This document shows positions 1-8,295 of a DNA stretch of 64,000 nt, in pieces. The DNA comes from Bin5 sp965116395. GTDB taxonomy: Bacteria > Chloroflexota > Anaerolineae > Caldilineales > Caldilineaceae. Within the stretch, counting starts at the first letter, position 1. Each line of letters begins with the position of its first letter. Below the pieces are notes generated by a model, which saw nothing but the letters and a program-made list of their open reading frames with translations, was not told the origin of the DNA and searched no databases. The stretch covers positions 5,146,001 to 5,210,000 of the forward strand of contig OZ220684.1 of the NCBI GenBank assembly GCA_965116395.1. The letters are read 5' to 3'. The position numbers were made by a program, and so were the translations under genes.

Positions 1-807
1 GACGATGTTGACGCCCAGGGCAGCTGCAGCCTCTTCATCCTCCCTAATTGCGCGGATGAACAGGCCGAAGCGGGAGCCTGCCAACCACGTCATCAACGCC
101 ATTGCTAACAGGAACAAGAGCAGCATGGCGTAGTAAGGGGGTATCTTGCTAGTCGAACTGAAGCCCATCAGGCCGCCGGGAAAGAGTGGGACCAGCTCGA
201 GGCCGCTCTGGCCCTCGGTGATGGGAATCTCGGCGCTGATCGAGGCTCGCAAAATTTCCGAGAATCCGATAGTGAACAGGGCCAGATAGGTACTGCGCAG
301 GCGCAACACCAGCCAGCCGACCAGGAGGCCGAAGGTCGCGCCCATGACAAGCCCCATCGCGATACTCGCCCAAACGGGCGGAAAGACGATGAGCGTACCG
401 GCAGGAAGCGTCTCGGTCCTGGCCATGTCAAGACAGGACTCATCGATGGTGCCGACGCGCCGTATATTCAGTATCACCAGCCACCAGTTGCCGAACAGTG
501 GAATGTCGGTGCAGAGTTCGGAAGGTGCGGTTGTGAAGCGGAAGAATTTCCCGATCAGTCCCGACGTGTAGCCGCCAATGGCCATGAACGCCATGTGGCC
601 GAAGGAAAACTGTCCTGCGTACCCGGCCAAAAGAGACCAACTGGAGGCCAGAATGGCGTAGAAGAAGGCCGTGATGGCGAGGTGCATGAAGTAGCTGCTA
701 AGGACGAGGGGCCCCACGCCGCCCAGTTCTGACGAAGCAAAGGGTATCGCCAGCAGGAGGACTATGGCAATGGAACCGGCAACGCGGTAAATGGCGGTCG
801 GGTTCAT
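1..807 (-). CDS. livM: branched-chain amino acid-type ABC permease LivM, 3' end cut off by window edge
   Basis: The reading frame opens at ATG 807 and runs without a stop through position 1, giving 269 visible residues of a multi-spanning membrane protein. Translated by hand it shows the LivM signatures: a helix ending in GQFSFGHMAFMAIGGY near residue 70, and AIREDEEAAAALGVN close to the edge, which matches the cytoplasmic EAA-like loop that docks the ATPase. LivM and LivH together form the transmembrane channel of HAAT-family importers for branched-chain amino acids, amides or urea. The ATG overlaps the livH stop (ATGA, 804-807), so translation is probably coupled. The ATPase genes livG/livF would be expected just outside the window. 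A roughly 45-residue loop with two cysteines between the first helices is longer than usual. Confidence 0.9.
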   Translation of the reverse strand, partial: MNPTAIYRVAGSIAIVLLLAIPFASSELGGVGPLVLSSYFMHLAITAFFYAILASSWSLLAGYAGQFSFGHMAFMAIGGYTSGLIGKFFRFTTAPSELCTDIPLFGNWWLVILNIRRVGTIDESCLDMARTETLPAGTLIVFPPVWASIAMGLVMGATFGLLVGWLVLRLRSTYLALFTIGFSEILRASISAEIPITEGQSGLELVPLFPGGLMGFSSTSKIPPYYAMLLLFLLAMALMTWLAGSRFGLFIRAIREDEEAAAALGVNIV

Positions 808-2045
808 AGTTCTCGTCCGAAGAGGCCGGTCGGTTTCAATAGGAGAACTAAGGTCAGGATTACCATGCTGTAGGCGGGAATGTAGGCGGCTGCCCTGGTA
901 GCGTCGGGAATGCAGCCGGTTCCGGCGGCTTCCACAAGGCCGACGATAAGCCCGCCGAGAAATGCGCCCGGCAGGCTGCCCATGCCGCCGAGCACGATAA
1001 TGACAAAGGAGCGGGCGGCGGCGGGAATGCCCACCTGTGGCAGCCAGGAGAAAACCTGTACGAGTGAAGCGCCAGAGAGCCCGGCCAGCATCGCGCCCAT
1101 GCTGAACGCCAGGGTGTTCATCGAGTTGGGATTAATGCCGGTGACGGCCGCGGCCTGCCTGTCCTGGCTGACGGCCCGCAGCGCCTTTCCTACCCACGTG
1201 CGGTAGAGGAACCAGAGCAGCGCCGCCAGCATCATCAGGGCCAGAACGGCGGCGGTAAAACGAGGATTGGGCACTGAGATGGCGTCAAAGACAGTGACAT
1301 TGCCCGGCGTCATCTTGAGCAGCGAGCCGGAGTCGGCGGGTAGTTCGACGCGCGGAAAGGGGAAGAACCGCTGTGCTTTCACCGGCACAGCCGATGTCAG
1401 GGCCTGCGTAAAGTATTGCAGGAAAAAGGCCAGTCCGAAAGTCACCAGGATGGCATACTCGGTGGGCCGCTCGATCTCGCCGCTGCCCATAGGGCGCAGG
1501 AAGATCCTTTCAAAAATGTAGCCGATTACGAAGGTCACGATGCAACTTGCCAGGATGGCGACCAAAGGTGAGACCCCTGGCAGCCATACGGCAGACATGA
1601 AGTAGGTGACCATGCCGCCAATCATGTAGAACTCGCCATGGGCGAAGCTGACGACGCCGAGAATTGAGAAAATCAGCGTCAGACCCAGCGCCATAAGCCC
1701 GTAGATGATGCCGATGACGATGCCGTTGGTAAGTTGGGAGATAACGAACCCGCCATTAGCGACGCAGAGGTTATCGGGATCTGCGAGGGCAAAGGAGGCT
1801 ACAAAGATGCCGATGACAATCGCGATGGCGATGCCGATCAGACGACCTGTGATTTTCGGCGAGGCGATCCAAAGGGGGACGAGGCTGAAAGGCCCGAGGG
1901 CTGCGCCGATAACTGCGCCGCCAAAGGAGGCCTGGGAAATCTCCAGGTCTTTGCGGGCGTAGATGCGGGGTGTTACGACGCCGCCGAGGGCTCCCCAAAA
2001 GAGTATCCACAGAAGCGCCCAACCGAAGATTGCTGCGTTTTCCAT
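804..2045 (-). CDS. livH: branched-chain amino acid-type ABC permease LivH with N-terminal membrane extension
   Basis: 413-residue integral membrane protein. From about residue 105 it is a standard LivH: a QLTNGIVIGIIYGLMALGLT start, then VVSFAHGEFYMIGG, and a C-terminal GLVEAAGTG region. It pairs with LivM in a HAAT-type importer. Canonical LivH proteins are about 290-310 residues. Here about 100 additional N-terminal residues carry three predicted hydrophobic segments (roughly 6-25, 41-62, 68-88). No good ribosome-binding site precedes ATG 2045, so a shorter product starting nearer the LivH core cannot be excluded. The stop overlaps the livM start. A stem-loop separates it from the upstream binding-protein gene. 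Confidence 0.9.
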   Translation of the reverse strand: MENAAIFGWALLWILFWGALGGVVTPRIYARKDLEISQASFGGAVIGAALGPFSLVPLWIASPKITGRLIGIAIAIVIGIFVASFALADPDNLCVANGGFVISQLTNGIVIGIIYGLMALGLTLIFSILGVVSFAHGEFYMIGGMVTYFMSAVWLPGVSPLVAILASCIVTFVIGYIFERIFLRPMGSGEIERPTEYAILVTFGLAFFLQYFTQALTSAVPVKAQRFFPFPRVELPADSGSLLKMTPGNVTVFDAISVPNPRFTAAVLALMMLAALLWFLYRTWVGKALRAVSQDRQAAAVTGINPNSMNTLAFSMGAMLAGLSGASLVQVFSWLPQVGIPAAARSFVIIVLGGMGSLPGAFLGGLIVGLVEAAGTGCIPDATRAAAYIPAYSMVILTLVLLLKPTGLFGREL

Positions 2046-2139
2046 GGTTCAGATCCAGGCCTGGTGGGAAGTAGGTAGTTTAATTCGTTAAGCTGACACA
2101 GGAGGCACTGTTCGGTGCGACAGAATGAGAAAGAAATGG

Positions 2140-2182
2140 TGGAAGGCCCGCAAACCAGGGGGTTGGGTCGCGAGGCCTTCCA
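2140..2182 (-). terminator. stem-loop between binding-protein gene and livH
   Basis: A perfect 9-bp inverted repeat (TGGAAGGCC at 2140-2148, GGCCTTCCA at 2174-2182) encloses a 25-nt loop. On the minus strand it is followed by a pyrimidine/T-rich tract (TTTCTTTCTC). It lies downstream of the lipoprotein gene and upstream of livH. It could be a partial terminator or an mRNA-stabilising hairpin that lets the binding protein be made in excess over the permeases, a common arrangement in ABC importer operons. That role is inferred from position only. Confidence 0.6.
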
Positions 2183-2211
2183 TCCGTTTTCATATGCAAT
2201 AGGTCAGGGTG

Positions 2212-3567
2212 TTACTCCTGGCCGACGATGACTGGCGGATCGGTCTGATAGACATCCGGGTAGACGACCGCGGTGTCTACGGCATCCTGCCCCGCTTCCT
2301 GATACTGGACGATGGTGATAGCAGGATCGGGGAACTGGTGCCACCACTTGGGATCCACACCCGCCTGCTCAGGGGTATTGCTGCGGTTGATCGGGAAAGT
2401 GATGGGACCCAGGGCGCCCATGTGGTTGATGTTTTCCAAGGCGTCGATGATGTCGCCTGGGTCTGTCGAACCAGCGTCTTCGATTGCCTGGGCGATGAGC
2501 ATAATCGAGTCGTAGGAGGCCATCGCGTAGGACTCAATGTCATCCTTACCGGTGCGGTCCGAGTACTCGGCAACTAGCTCCTGGGCAACGTCGTTGTAGA
2601 GCTTCTGAGGAAGACCGATACGGCGCACAAAGCAGTTATTGCCGTCGGGGACATTGATCCAGAAGGCGTCGCTGACAAGAGAGACCTGGTTACACATCGT
2701 CGGCACGTCCTGGGGGCCGATGCCGGCGTCGGCGGCTTGCTGCGTGAAGTTGTAAGAGGCTTCACCTGTAGCCAAAATCACGATCATGTCGGGGCTCTCA
2801 GCCTTCACGCGCTCGACAATGCCGGCGAAGTCCTGGGTGCCGATGTCGACACTGAAGGTCACTGCGGCAATACCGGCTCCGTCCAGAAGTGCGGTCGTGT
2901 TCTCGGCGGCTGGAATACCGTAGTCGGTGTTCTCGGTGAGGATGACGACTTTGTCGAGCTTCATGCCGTTCTCATCGCGCAGCCACTGAATGAAATTGAC
3001 ATCGACGGCCGAAACTTCGGAACTCAGGGGGGCGATGCGGAAGATTTCATCGTACTGGACGCTGGTGATGGTGTCGTTCCAGGTTTCGGCGAAAACGATG
3101 GGAATGCCGTTGTCGCGGGCAACTTCTTTGGCCGCCACGCCTACGGAGCTGTGGTAGCCGCCGCCGATGCCGACAACGCCGTCCTGGTTGATGAGACGTT
3201 CAACGACGGCGGTGCCGCGTTCCGGCAGGCCTTCTGTGTCGACGATAATCACTTCGACCGGTCGGCCCATAATGCCGCCGCGGGCATTGAGTACGTCGGC
3301 CGCGATCAGCATAGCGTCACGCATGGCCTCGCCGCCGACGACGGCGCCGGGGGCAGACAGAGGCGCGAGCGCGCCAATTTTGATCGGCTCCATCGACATG
3401 TCGTCAGATGATTCTTCGGCGGGGGCTTCGGTTGGCGCTGCCGCGGCTTCTTCGGCTGCCGGTTCGGTCTCGCCGACCGTTTCCGCTTGCGGCGCGCAAG
3501 CAGTGAACACAAGTGCCAGAATTGTCAGGGCAAGTGCGCTCCAGAACAGAGTTCTTTTTCGGTTCAT
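2212..3567 (-). CDS. branched-chain amino acid-type ABC substrate-binding lipoprotein (copy 1)
   Basis: 451 residues, Peripla_BP_6/LivJ-like type I binding protein. The signal peptide ends in a lipobox (LVFTAC), after which an Ala/Pro/Thr/Glu linker precedes the domain, which starts at about residue 60 (EPIKIGALAPLSAPGAVVGG). This implies a lipid-anchored receptor on the outer face of the membrane that feeds LivH/LivM. The start is fixed by AAGGAG eight bases before ATG 3567. A consensus promoter lies about 120 bp upstream. The gene 1.36 kb upstream (4928-6274) is a close paralog, and the two proteins align over their whole length with blocks of near identity, e.g. around INQDGVV and TENTDYGIPAAE. 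The ligand cannot be told from sequence. Confidence 0.92.
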   Translation of the reverse strand: MNRKRTLFWSALALTILALVFTACAPQAETVGETEPAAEEAAAAPTEAPAEESSDDMSMEPIKIGALAPLSAPGAVVGGEAMRDAMLIAADVLNARGGIMGRPVEVIIVDTEGLPERGTAVVERLINQDGVVGIGGGYHSSVGVAAKEVARDNGIPIVFAETWNDTITSVQYDEIFRIAPLSSEVSAVDVNFIQWLRDENGMKLDKVVILTENTDYGIPAAENTTALLDGAGIAAVTFSVDIGTQDFAGIVERVKAESPDMIVILATGEASYNFTQQAADAGIGPQDVPTMCNQVSLVSDAFWINVPDGNNCFVRRIGLPQKLYNDVAQELVAEYSDRTGKDDIESYAMASYDSIMLIAQAIEDAGSTDPGDIIDALENINHMGALGPITFPINRSNTPEQAGVDPKWWHQFPDPAITIVQYQEAGQDAVDTAVVYPDVYQTDPPVIVGQE

Positions 3568-3690
3568 TTGGATATTCTCCTTGAGTTAGGTTGCACTACT
3601 GCGACAATATGCAGAATCCCGACTGTGCGTACTTCAGGAACATAAGAGACGCTATGTGCCGGAAGCAAGGGGAAAACATTCGTCCAGGAT

Positions 3691-3719
3691 ATTATGCAAC
3701 AGCGTATGGTTTGTGTCAA
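3691..3719 (-). promoter_or_regulatory. sigma70-type promoter for the copy 1 binding-protein/livHM operon
   Basis: On the minus strand TTGACA (3719-3714) is followed after exactly 17 bases by CATAAT (3696-3691). The -35 box is perfect and the -10 box has one mismatch. Transcription would start near 3684, giving a leader of about 117 nt before the lipoprotein ATG at 3567. The placement directly upstream of a gene with a strong ribosome-binding site supports it. Confidence 0.75.
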
Positions 3720-3801
3720 TGGGAGTCGGTCTCTATGCCAGGGCAATTGCCTCTTGTTGGGAGAGAATTTTCGGGAGATAGGCGGTATTCCAACCGGCTA
3801 G

Positions 3802-3945
3802 GTTACGTTTGGCAGCGATACCGATCTGGGCCCTGTTCTCTCTGCGAAGGAGGTTGAGAGCCTTGCGGCGCAAGACGGCCAAGTTGTGCTGCGCATCGAT
3901 CTGACGGGTGCGACTGTCATCGCCATGCAAAAGCCGGCAGACTGA
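3802..3945 (+). pseudogene. possible remnant of a protein C-terminus
   Basis: Between an in-frame stop at 3799-3801 and TGA at 3943-3945 the frame reads a 47-residue peptide with protein-like composition (for example VVLRIDLTGATVIAMQKPAD at the end), with no start codon or ribosome-binding site. The alternating hydrophobic pattern ending shortly before the stop resembles the last beta strands of a larger enzyme. The parent family is not identified. It may equally be a chance open stretch. Confidence 0.2.
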
Positions 3946-4375
3946 ATTTTCGGTGCTCCGGTGGCTGAGGGTGGAAGTCAGGAGCAGCTTGGAATCGGAG
4001 GAAAAGATGAAATTTACATCAGATGCAACAACTTTGGGGGCTGATGCGGGCATTTCATTCATTATGGACCGTTTGAGTCAGATTCAACTTGATGGTGGGA
4101 CTCAGGCATTCTCATATGTGTGTAGGACTAGAGTTTATGAGAGCTTATGAGCGTTTACGAGCGTTTACGGGTCGTGTGAGCTGAAATTCATGCAGTGACT
4201 GTTATGGGCAGAAATGGGGGTGGGGAGGTTAAGGCGGGTACTTCATGGTGGAAGGGATGAGGGTAGGCACAAGGCTTGCCGCTAAGGGGGCGAGTGGGGG
4301 ATTTGTCTGAACTGTGATTTTGGGGGATTTTTGTGATGGACTGTGATATGCGCGTGGATGGGGTTTGGCGGGGGC

Positions 4376-4405
4376 AATTGAGGTGAATTGAGGTGAATTG
4401 CGGTG
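4376..4405 (+). repeat. three tandem 10-bp repeats
   Basis: AATTGAGGTG occurs twice in tandem and is followed by AATTGCGGTG. The tract sits in noncoding, G-rich sequence. No function is evident, and slippage-prone repeat expansion is the simplest reading. Confidence 0.8.
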
Positions 4406-4439
4406 GGTGAAGGACGGTGTCGGGGACAGAGTGTCGCGG

Positions 4440-4515
4440 TGGTGAGGGATGGTTTTGGAGGGGGAGTGTCAGGGGCGCAGCCCCTGCACAAGGGAGGGCG
4501 CTTGCGCCCGACCGC
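4440..4515 (+). repeat. dispersed GC-hairpin element, shortened copy A
   Basis: This is the 3' module of the element also found at 4664, 25071, 28728, 36322 and 53436. It contains the small hairpin GGGGC-GCA-GCCCC (4472-4484) and the second hairpin GGGCGC-TT-GCGCCC (4496-4509), followed by ACCGC. The upstream 5' module present in the full copies is not recognisable. Several changes lie between GGTTTTGGAG and the first hairpin, but both stems remain perfect. Confidence 0.85.
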
Positions 4516-4522
4516 ACAACTG

Positions 4523-4553
4523 CAGTGGTCAGTGGCCAGTGGTCAGTGTTCAG
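4523..4553 (+). repeat. four tandem 7-bp repeats
   Basis: CAGTGGT, CAGTGGC, CAGTGGT and CAGTGTT follow each other directly after copy A of the dispersed element and end in CAG. Similar TCGGTGG-type repeats continue to about 4590. This is noncoding sequence of low complexity. Confidence 0.75.
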
Positions 4554-4663
4554 TAAATTCTGCGGTTGGAGGTCGGTGGTCGGTGGGTTGGGGCGGCAGG
4601 TGGGGGTGTAGACACTGTTCGCTAGGCACGATGGTGGGGAAGAGTGAACACTGTCGCTAGCCA

Positions 4664-4724
4664 GAGGGGGGAGTGTCGGGGGCGCAGCCCCTGCACAAGG
4701 GGGGGCGCTTGCGCCCGACCGCCC
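4664..4724 (+). repeat. dispersed GC-hairpin element, shortened copy B
   Basis: This is a second 3' module about 190 bp from copy A, in the same orientation. It has the GGGGC-GCA-GCCCC hairpin and the GGGCGC-TT-GCGCCC hairpin (4703-4716), and ends GACCGCCC. The segment before the first hairpin is shortened compared with the copies at 25 and 36 kb. The close pair A/B suggests local duplication or independent insertion into the same degenerate region. Confidence 0.85.
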
Positions 4725-4927
4725 ATAGAGAGTTCAGGAGAAAACAGCCACGCAAATTGGCTGAGATCGCATCTGCGGGCTGGACTCGGCTTAGTCGTTA
4801 CCCAAGGCTTGCGAGAGTTCACCGCCATTTGGGATGCACGCGAGGTCCACGAGCAGAGCAAACCAGCCTAGATTCAGACACCTGGATTTCCCACCAGGGG
4901 GGTCCCTGACCGGTAGGTAGTGACAGT

Positions 4928-6274
4928 CTACTGCCCGACAACGATTGGGTCGCCCGTCCGAAACGTTTCCGGGAAAACAACCGTGGCAGACACGGAATCC
5001 TCTCCCTCGTGTTGGTACTGAACGACGGTCACGGCGGGATCGGGGAACTGGTGCCACCACTTAGGATCGACGCCCGCCTGCTCGGGTGTGTTGCTGCTGT
5101 TGACGGGGAATGTAATCTTGCCGAGTGCGCCAACGTAAGAGATCTCTTCCAATGTTGCGATAATCGCATCGGGATCGGTTGTGCCAGCCTCGGTAATAGC
5201 CTGAGCAAGGATCTTAACGGCGTCGTAGGCAGCGAACGCGTAGGACTCAGCTCCTTCTTTGCCGGTGCGGGCTTCGTATTCGGTGAGAAAGTTGAGGGCG
5301 ACATCGTTGTAGAGCTGCGCGGGCAGACCGATTCTGCGCACGAAACAGTAGTTGCCGTCGGGGACGTTCCTCCAGAATGAATTGCTTTCCAGGGCGTTAT
5401 GGTCGCATAGAGTCGGCACGTCTTGAGGCCCGATGCCGGCGTCTGCCGACTGCTGAGCGAAGTTGTAGGAGGCTTCGCCGGTAGCCAACGACATTATCAG
5501 ATCGGGCGCCTCTGCCTTTATCCTCTCGATAATACCGGCGAAATCCTGTGTTCCGATGTCGACGCCGAAGGTGACGGAGTCGATACCCGCTTCGCCCAAC
5601 AGCCGCGCTGTATCTTCGGCTGCCGGAATCCCGTAGTCGGTATTTTCGGTCAGGAGTACCACCTTTTCCAGTTTGGCGCCGGCGTCGTCACGCAGCCACT
5701 GCATAAACTTGACATCTACAGCAGATACCTCTGAGCTAAGCGGCGCTATACGAAATACTTCGGGATATTGCACGCTTGTGATGGTGTCGTTCCAGGTGTT
5801 GGCCAGAACGATGGGGATGCCATAGTTGTGGGCGACCTCCTTGGCAACTACGCCAACGGAGCTATGGTAGCCGCCGGCAATCGCTACCACACCGTCCTGG
5901 TTGATGAGCCGCTCGCTGACGGCGGAACCGCGCTCGGGCAAGCCTTCGCTGTCGACGACGATCAGTTCAACGGGCCGGCCAAGTAGTCCGCCGCCGGCAT
6001 TGATCTCATCGGCGGCAATTATCATTGCTGAGCGCATTGCCTCACCGCCGACCACTGAACCTGGGGCGGAGAGGGGGAAAAACGCGCCGATTCGAATGGG
6101 ATCCGCGACTACTTCCTGTCCTGCTTCACTCTCTGTTGATTTCTCTGCTTCCTGTTCTGAACTGTCTGATTGAGTAGCTTCCGTGGATGTCGTTGGCTGC
6201 CCGCATGCTGCAAAGGCCAGGGTCATCAATATCAGGAAAGTGACGTAAGCAAGTCGAACTCGGTTGAAACTCAT
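4928..6274 (-). CDS. branched-chain amino acid-type ABC substrate-binding lipoprotein (copy 2)
   Basis: 448 residues, paralog of the lipoprotein at 2212-3567. It has a signal peptide with lipobox (TLAFAAC), a Ser/Glu/Thr-rich linker of about 35 residues, then a Peripla_BP_6 domain beginning DPIRIGAFFPLSAPG. GGAG lies eight bases before ATG 6274 and supports the start. Differences from copy 1 concentrate in the linker and at scattered positions in the second half (for example around the CDHNALESNSFW stretch), so the two receptors may bind different ligands while sharing the LivHM channel. No separate permease genes accompany this copy. It follows an SDR gene by 79 bp and may be read from the upstream operon. 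Confidence 0.92.
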   Translation of the reverse strand: MSFNRVRLAYVTFLILMTLAFAACGQPTTSTEATQSDSSEQEAEKSTESEAGQEVVADPIRIGAFFPLSAPGSVVGGEAMRSAMIIAADEINAGGGLLGRPVELIVVDSEGLPERGSAVSERLINQDGVVAIAGGYHSSVGVVAKEVAHNYGIPIVLANTWNDTITSVQYPEVFRIAPLSSEVSAVDVKFMQWLRDDAGAKLEKVVLLTENTDYGIPAAEDTARLLGEAGIDSVTFGVDIGTQDFAGIIERIKAEAPDLIMSLATGEASYNFAQQSADAGIGPQDVPTLCDHNALESNSFWRNVPDGNYCFVRRIGLPAQLYNDVALNFLTEYEARTGKEGAESYAFAAYDAVKILAQAITEAGTTDPDAIIATLEEISYVGALGKITFPVNSSNTPEQAGVDPKWWHQFPDPAVTVVQYQHEGEDSVSATVVFPETFRTGDPIVVGQ

Positions 6275-6353
6275 TCTTTACTCCTTGGATCGGAAATTGG
6301 AGATTCTTAGCGGTAGGCGGTTAGTGTCGATAGAGTGGTTGAGCCAGTTCCGT

Positions 6354-7286
6354 TTAACTTTCCTCTCTTTTGGCTTGTCGCGGATCATCTTTCGGAATGG
6401 CAGTCGTTCCATATTTGGGCATTTTGCTTTGGATTATTTTATCACGCAGCGCGGTAGGTAAGCGTTCCAGCCAGCGTCTGAAGACGGCGTCGCGGCCCAC
6501 CAGATAACGGGCTTTGGGCCGGGCAGAAGAAAGAATCATTTGTACTGTTTGGGCAACCTTGTCAGGATCTACGCCCCGCGGTCGTTCCAGGGACTCGGTC
6601 ATCATTTCAAGCAGAGGGCCATACATTTCGAAGGCACCCGGCGGATATTTTCGCAGCGTCCTTTCTGCGTAGTAGCGGGCCTTTTCCCAGATGTCTGTTT
6701 CAATTGCGCCCGGCTGGACGGAGACAACGTCGATACCCCAGGGTCTCAGTTCGAGCCGCATCCCGTCAGTGAGCGCTTCGAGGGCGAACTTGGATGCGGA
6801 GTAAGATGACATAAGTGGCGTCGAACTGAAGCCGGCTTCCGAGCTTATCATCACTATCCGCCCCTGCGCCTTCCGCAGCAGTGGAATCAACGACTGGGTG
6901 ACGGTCAGCGGCGCGATCGTGTTGGTCTCCAGGACCTGGCGAAAGTCGGCCGGATCCAAAAACTCAAGGAGACCACCCCCGGCAATTCCGGCGTTATTTA
7001 TGAGGCCATGGAGACCGCTGCCGCCCACTGCCTCGGCCACGACGCGAGCGGTCTCCTCAACCTGGATGGCATCGGTCACGTCGAGCAGGACCGTCTGAAG
7101 TCGCGCGGAGGCTTCGCTTTGCAACCGGTTGGCATCGCTATCTTTACGAACAGTGGCAAAGACCTGCCAGCCGGCGCGGTCCATGCGTAAGGCGCAGGCG
7201 CGTCCTATCCCGCTGGAAGCGCCGGTGACGAGCACTGACTTAGGCGTTAGGTTCCGCGTCTCCTCAGTCGCGTTTTGTCGTGCCAT
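6354..7286 (-). CDS. short-chain dehydrogenase/reductase (classical SDR)
   Basis: 310-residue NAD(P)-dependent oxidoreductase. The Rossmann motif TGASSGIG is near residue 21, NNAG near 97, the catalytic Ser in the MISSEAG stretch, and YSASK carries the Tyr and Lys. After the PGAIET cofactor loop there is an extended C-terminus of about 60 residues, which points to the lipid/retinol-type SDRs rather than FabG. The substrate is unknown. GGAAAG precedes ATG 7286. It is separated by 125 bp from the next SDR upstream and reads in the same direction, in a block of fatty-acid- or polyketide-like redox genes (SDR, MaoC, SDR). Confidence 0.88.
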   Translation of the reverse strand: MARQNATEETRNLTPKSVLVTGASSGIGRACALRMDRAGWQVFATVRKDSDANRLQSEASARLQTVLLDVTDAIQVEETARVVAEAVGGSGLHGLINNAGIAGGGLLEFLDPADFRQVLETNTIAPLTVTQSLIPLLRKAQGRIVMISSEAGFSSTPLMSSYSASKFALEALTDGMRLELRPWGIDVVSVQPGAIETDIWEKARYYAERTLRKYPPGAFEMYGPLLEMMTESLERPRGVDPDKVAQTVQMILSSARPKARYLVGRDAVFRRWLERLPTALRDKIIQSKMPKYGTTAIPKDDPRQAKREES

Positions 7287-7411
7287 TAGACTTTCCGTCG
7301 GCGTCGGGAGAAGGGCTGTTCCCCTACTCTTTGATCGGCCGGCAAATGACGGGATTCTGTAAATGACACTCCAAACGCAGATTCCCGTGGCATATGCATT
7401 GTGCTCGCAAC

Positions 7412-8248
7412 TCAGATTCCCATTCCGCCGGTAACTTCGAGTACATGGCCGGTGATATAGGAAGCGAGCGGCGAGGAGATCAGGACTATGCCCGCCGCGG
7501 CCTCTTCAATGGTGGCCGGACGGCCAAGGGGGATGCGAAGTTGGATGTCCTTGTCGAGCAGCGCACGGACTTTGGCGGGAATGCCCAGTGAGACTTCATG
7601 CCCATCAATTTCTATTGCCTCTTCTTGCGTCTCCTGGGGGCGGGTCAAGCGGGTGTCGATGAAGCCGAAGGCAACAGCGTTGCAGCGGATACCCAGCCTA
7701 CCCCATTCCTTGGCGATGGTCTTGGTCAGTCCTACAATGCCCATCTTGCCAGCGGCATAGTTGACCTGGCCAATGTTGCCGTGAAGGCCGGACGTGGACG
7801 AAACATTGACGATGCAGCGGTTGCTGAACGAGGCGCCGGATTCCAGTTCGGCGGTAGCCGCGGTACGCAGATAGGGAGCTGCCGCCCGGATCATGCGAAA
7901 CGGTGCGGTCAGATGGACGTCAATGATTGCCTGCCACTGCTCATCGGACATCTTATGCGACATTCCGTCCCAGGTGTATCCGGCATTGTTGACCAGGATA
8001 TTCAGCTGGCCGTATGTGTCTACGGCCGTTTGCATGAGTCTTGCAGGAAAGTCGGGCTCGGTTACATTGCCGGCAAGTGCGATGGCCTGGCCGCCGCCTG
8101 CTGTAATGGCATGGACGGTCTCCTCCGCGGCGGCGGCGTCGAGGTCGTTCACGACGACGTTGGTGCCTCGTTGCGCGAATTGGAGGGCGGCGCTGGCGCC
8201 GATTCCCCGTCCTGCTCCGGTTACAATTACTGTCTGGCCGCTAAACAT
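7412..8248 (-). CDS. SDR family oxidoreductase, FabG/hydroxyacyl dehydrogenase-like
   Basis: 278 residues. TGAGRGIG (cofactor), NNAG, an active-site Ser in VNVSSTSG, and YAAGK with the catalytic Tyr and Lys are all present. The C-terminus ends VLEVTGGMGI as in FabG-like enzymes. A 30-residue insertion around QETQEEAIEIDGHEVSLG sits in the substrate loop, a feature of larger acyl-type SDRs. Together with the adjacent MaoC-type hydratase (8296-8775) it could interconvert 3-hydroxyacyl and 3-oxoacyl thioesters. That coupling is inferred from gene order. No clear Shine-Dalgarno precedes ATG 8248, and the 47-bp gap from the MaoC gene fits operon reading. Confidence 0.87.
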   Translation of the reverse strand: MFSGQTVIVTGAGRGIGASAALQFAQRGTNVVVNDLDAAAAEETVHAITAGGGQAIALAGNVTEPDFPARLMQTAVDTYGQLNILVNNAGYTWDGMSHKMSDEQWQAIIDVHLTAPFRMIRAAAPYLRTAATAELESGASFSNRCIVNVSSTSGLHGNIGQVNYAAGKMGIVGLTKTIAKEWGRLGIRCNAVAFGFIDTRLTRPQETQEEAIEIDGHEVSLGIPAKVRALLDKDIQLRIPLGRPATIEEAAAGIVLISSPLASYITGHVLEVTGGMGI

Positions 8249-8295
8249 AGATAGTTAATATTCGCTGATTGCTGACAAGCTCCTTTTGCTTCACT

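Larger units (their letters stand above)
3568..4927. other. 1.36-kb intergenic region between paralogous binding-protein genes
   Basis: No credible complete gene was found. The stretch holds, from left to right: the leader and promoter of the copy 1 operon, a possible gene remnant (3802-3945), short direct repeats around 4140-4170 (GAGCGTTTAC twice in tandem), a strongly G-rich plus strand from about 4205 to 4500, two short tandem repeats, and two shortened copies of the dispersed hairpin element. Open frames here have no good ribosome-binding sites and no recognisable domains. The region looks like degenerating sequence between the two duplicated binding-protein genes. Confidence 0.6.
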
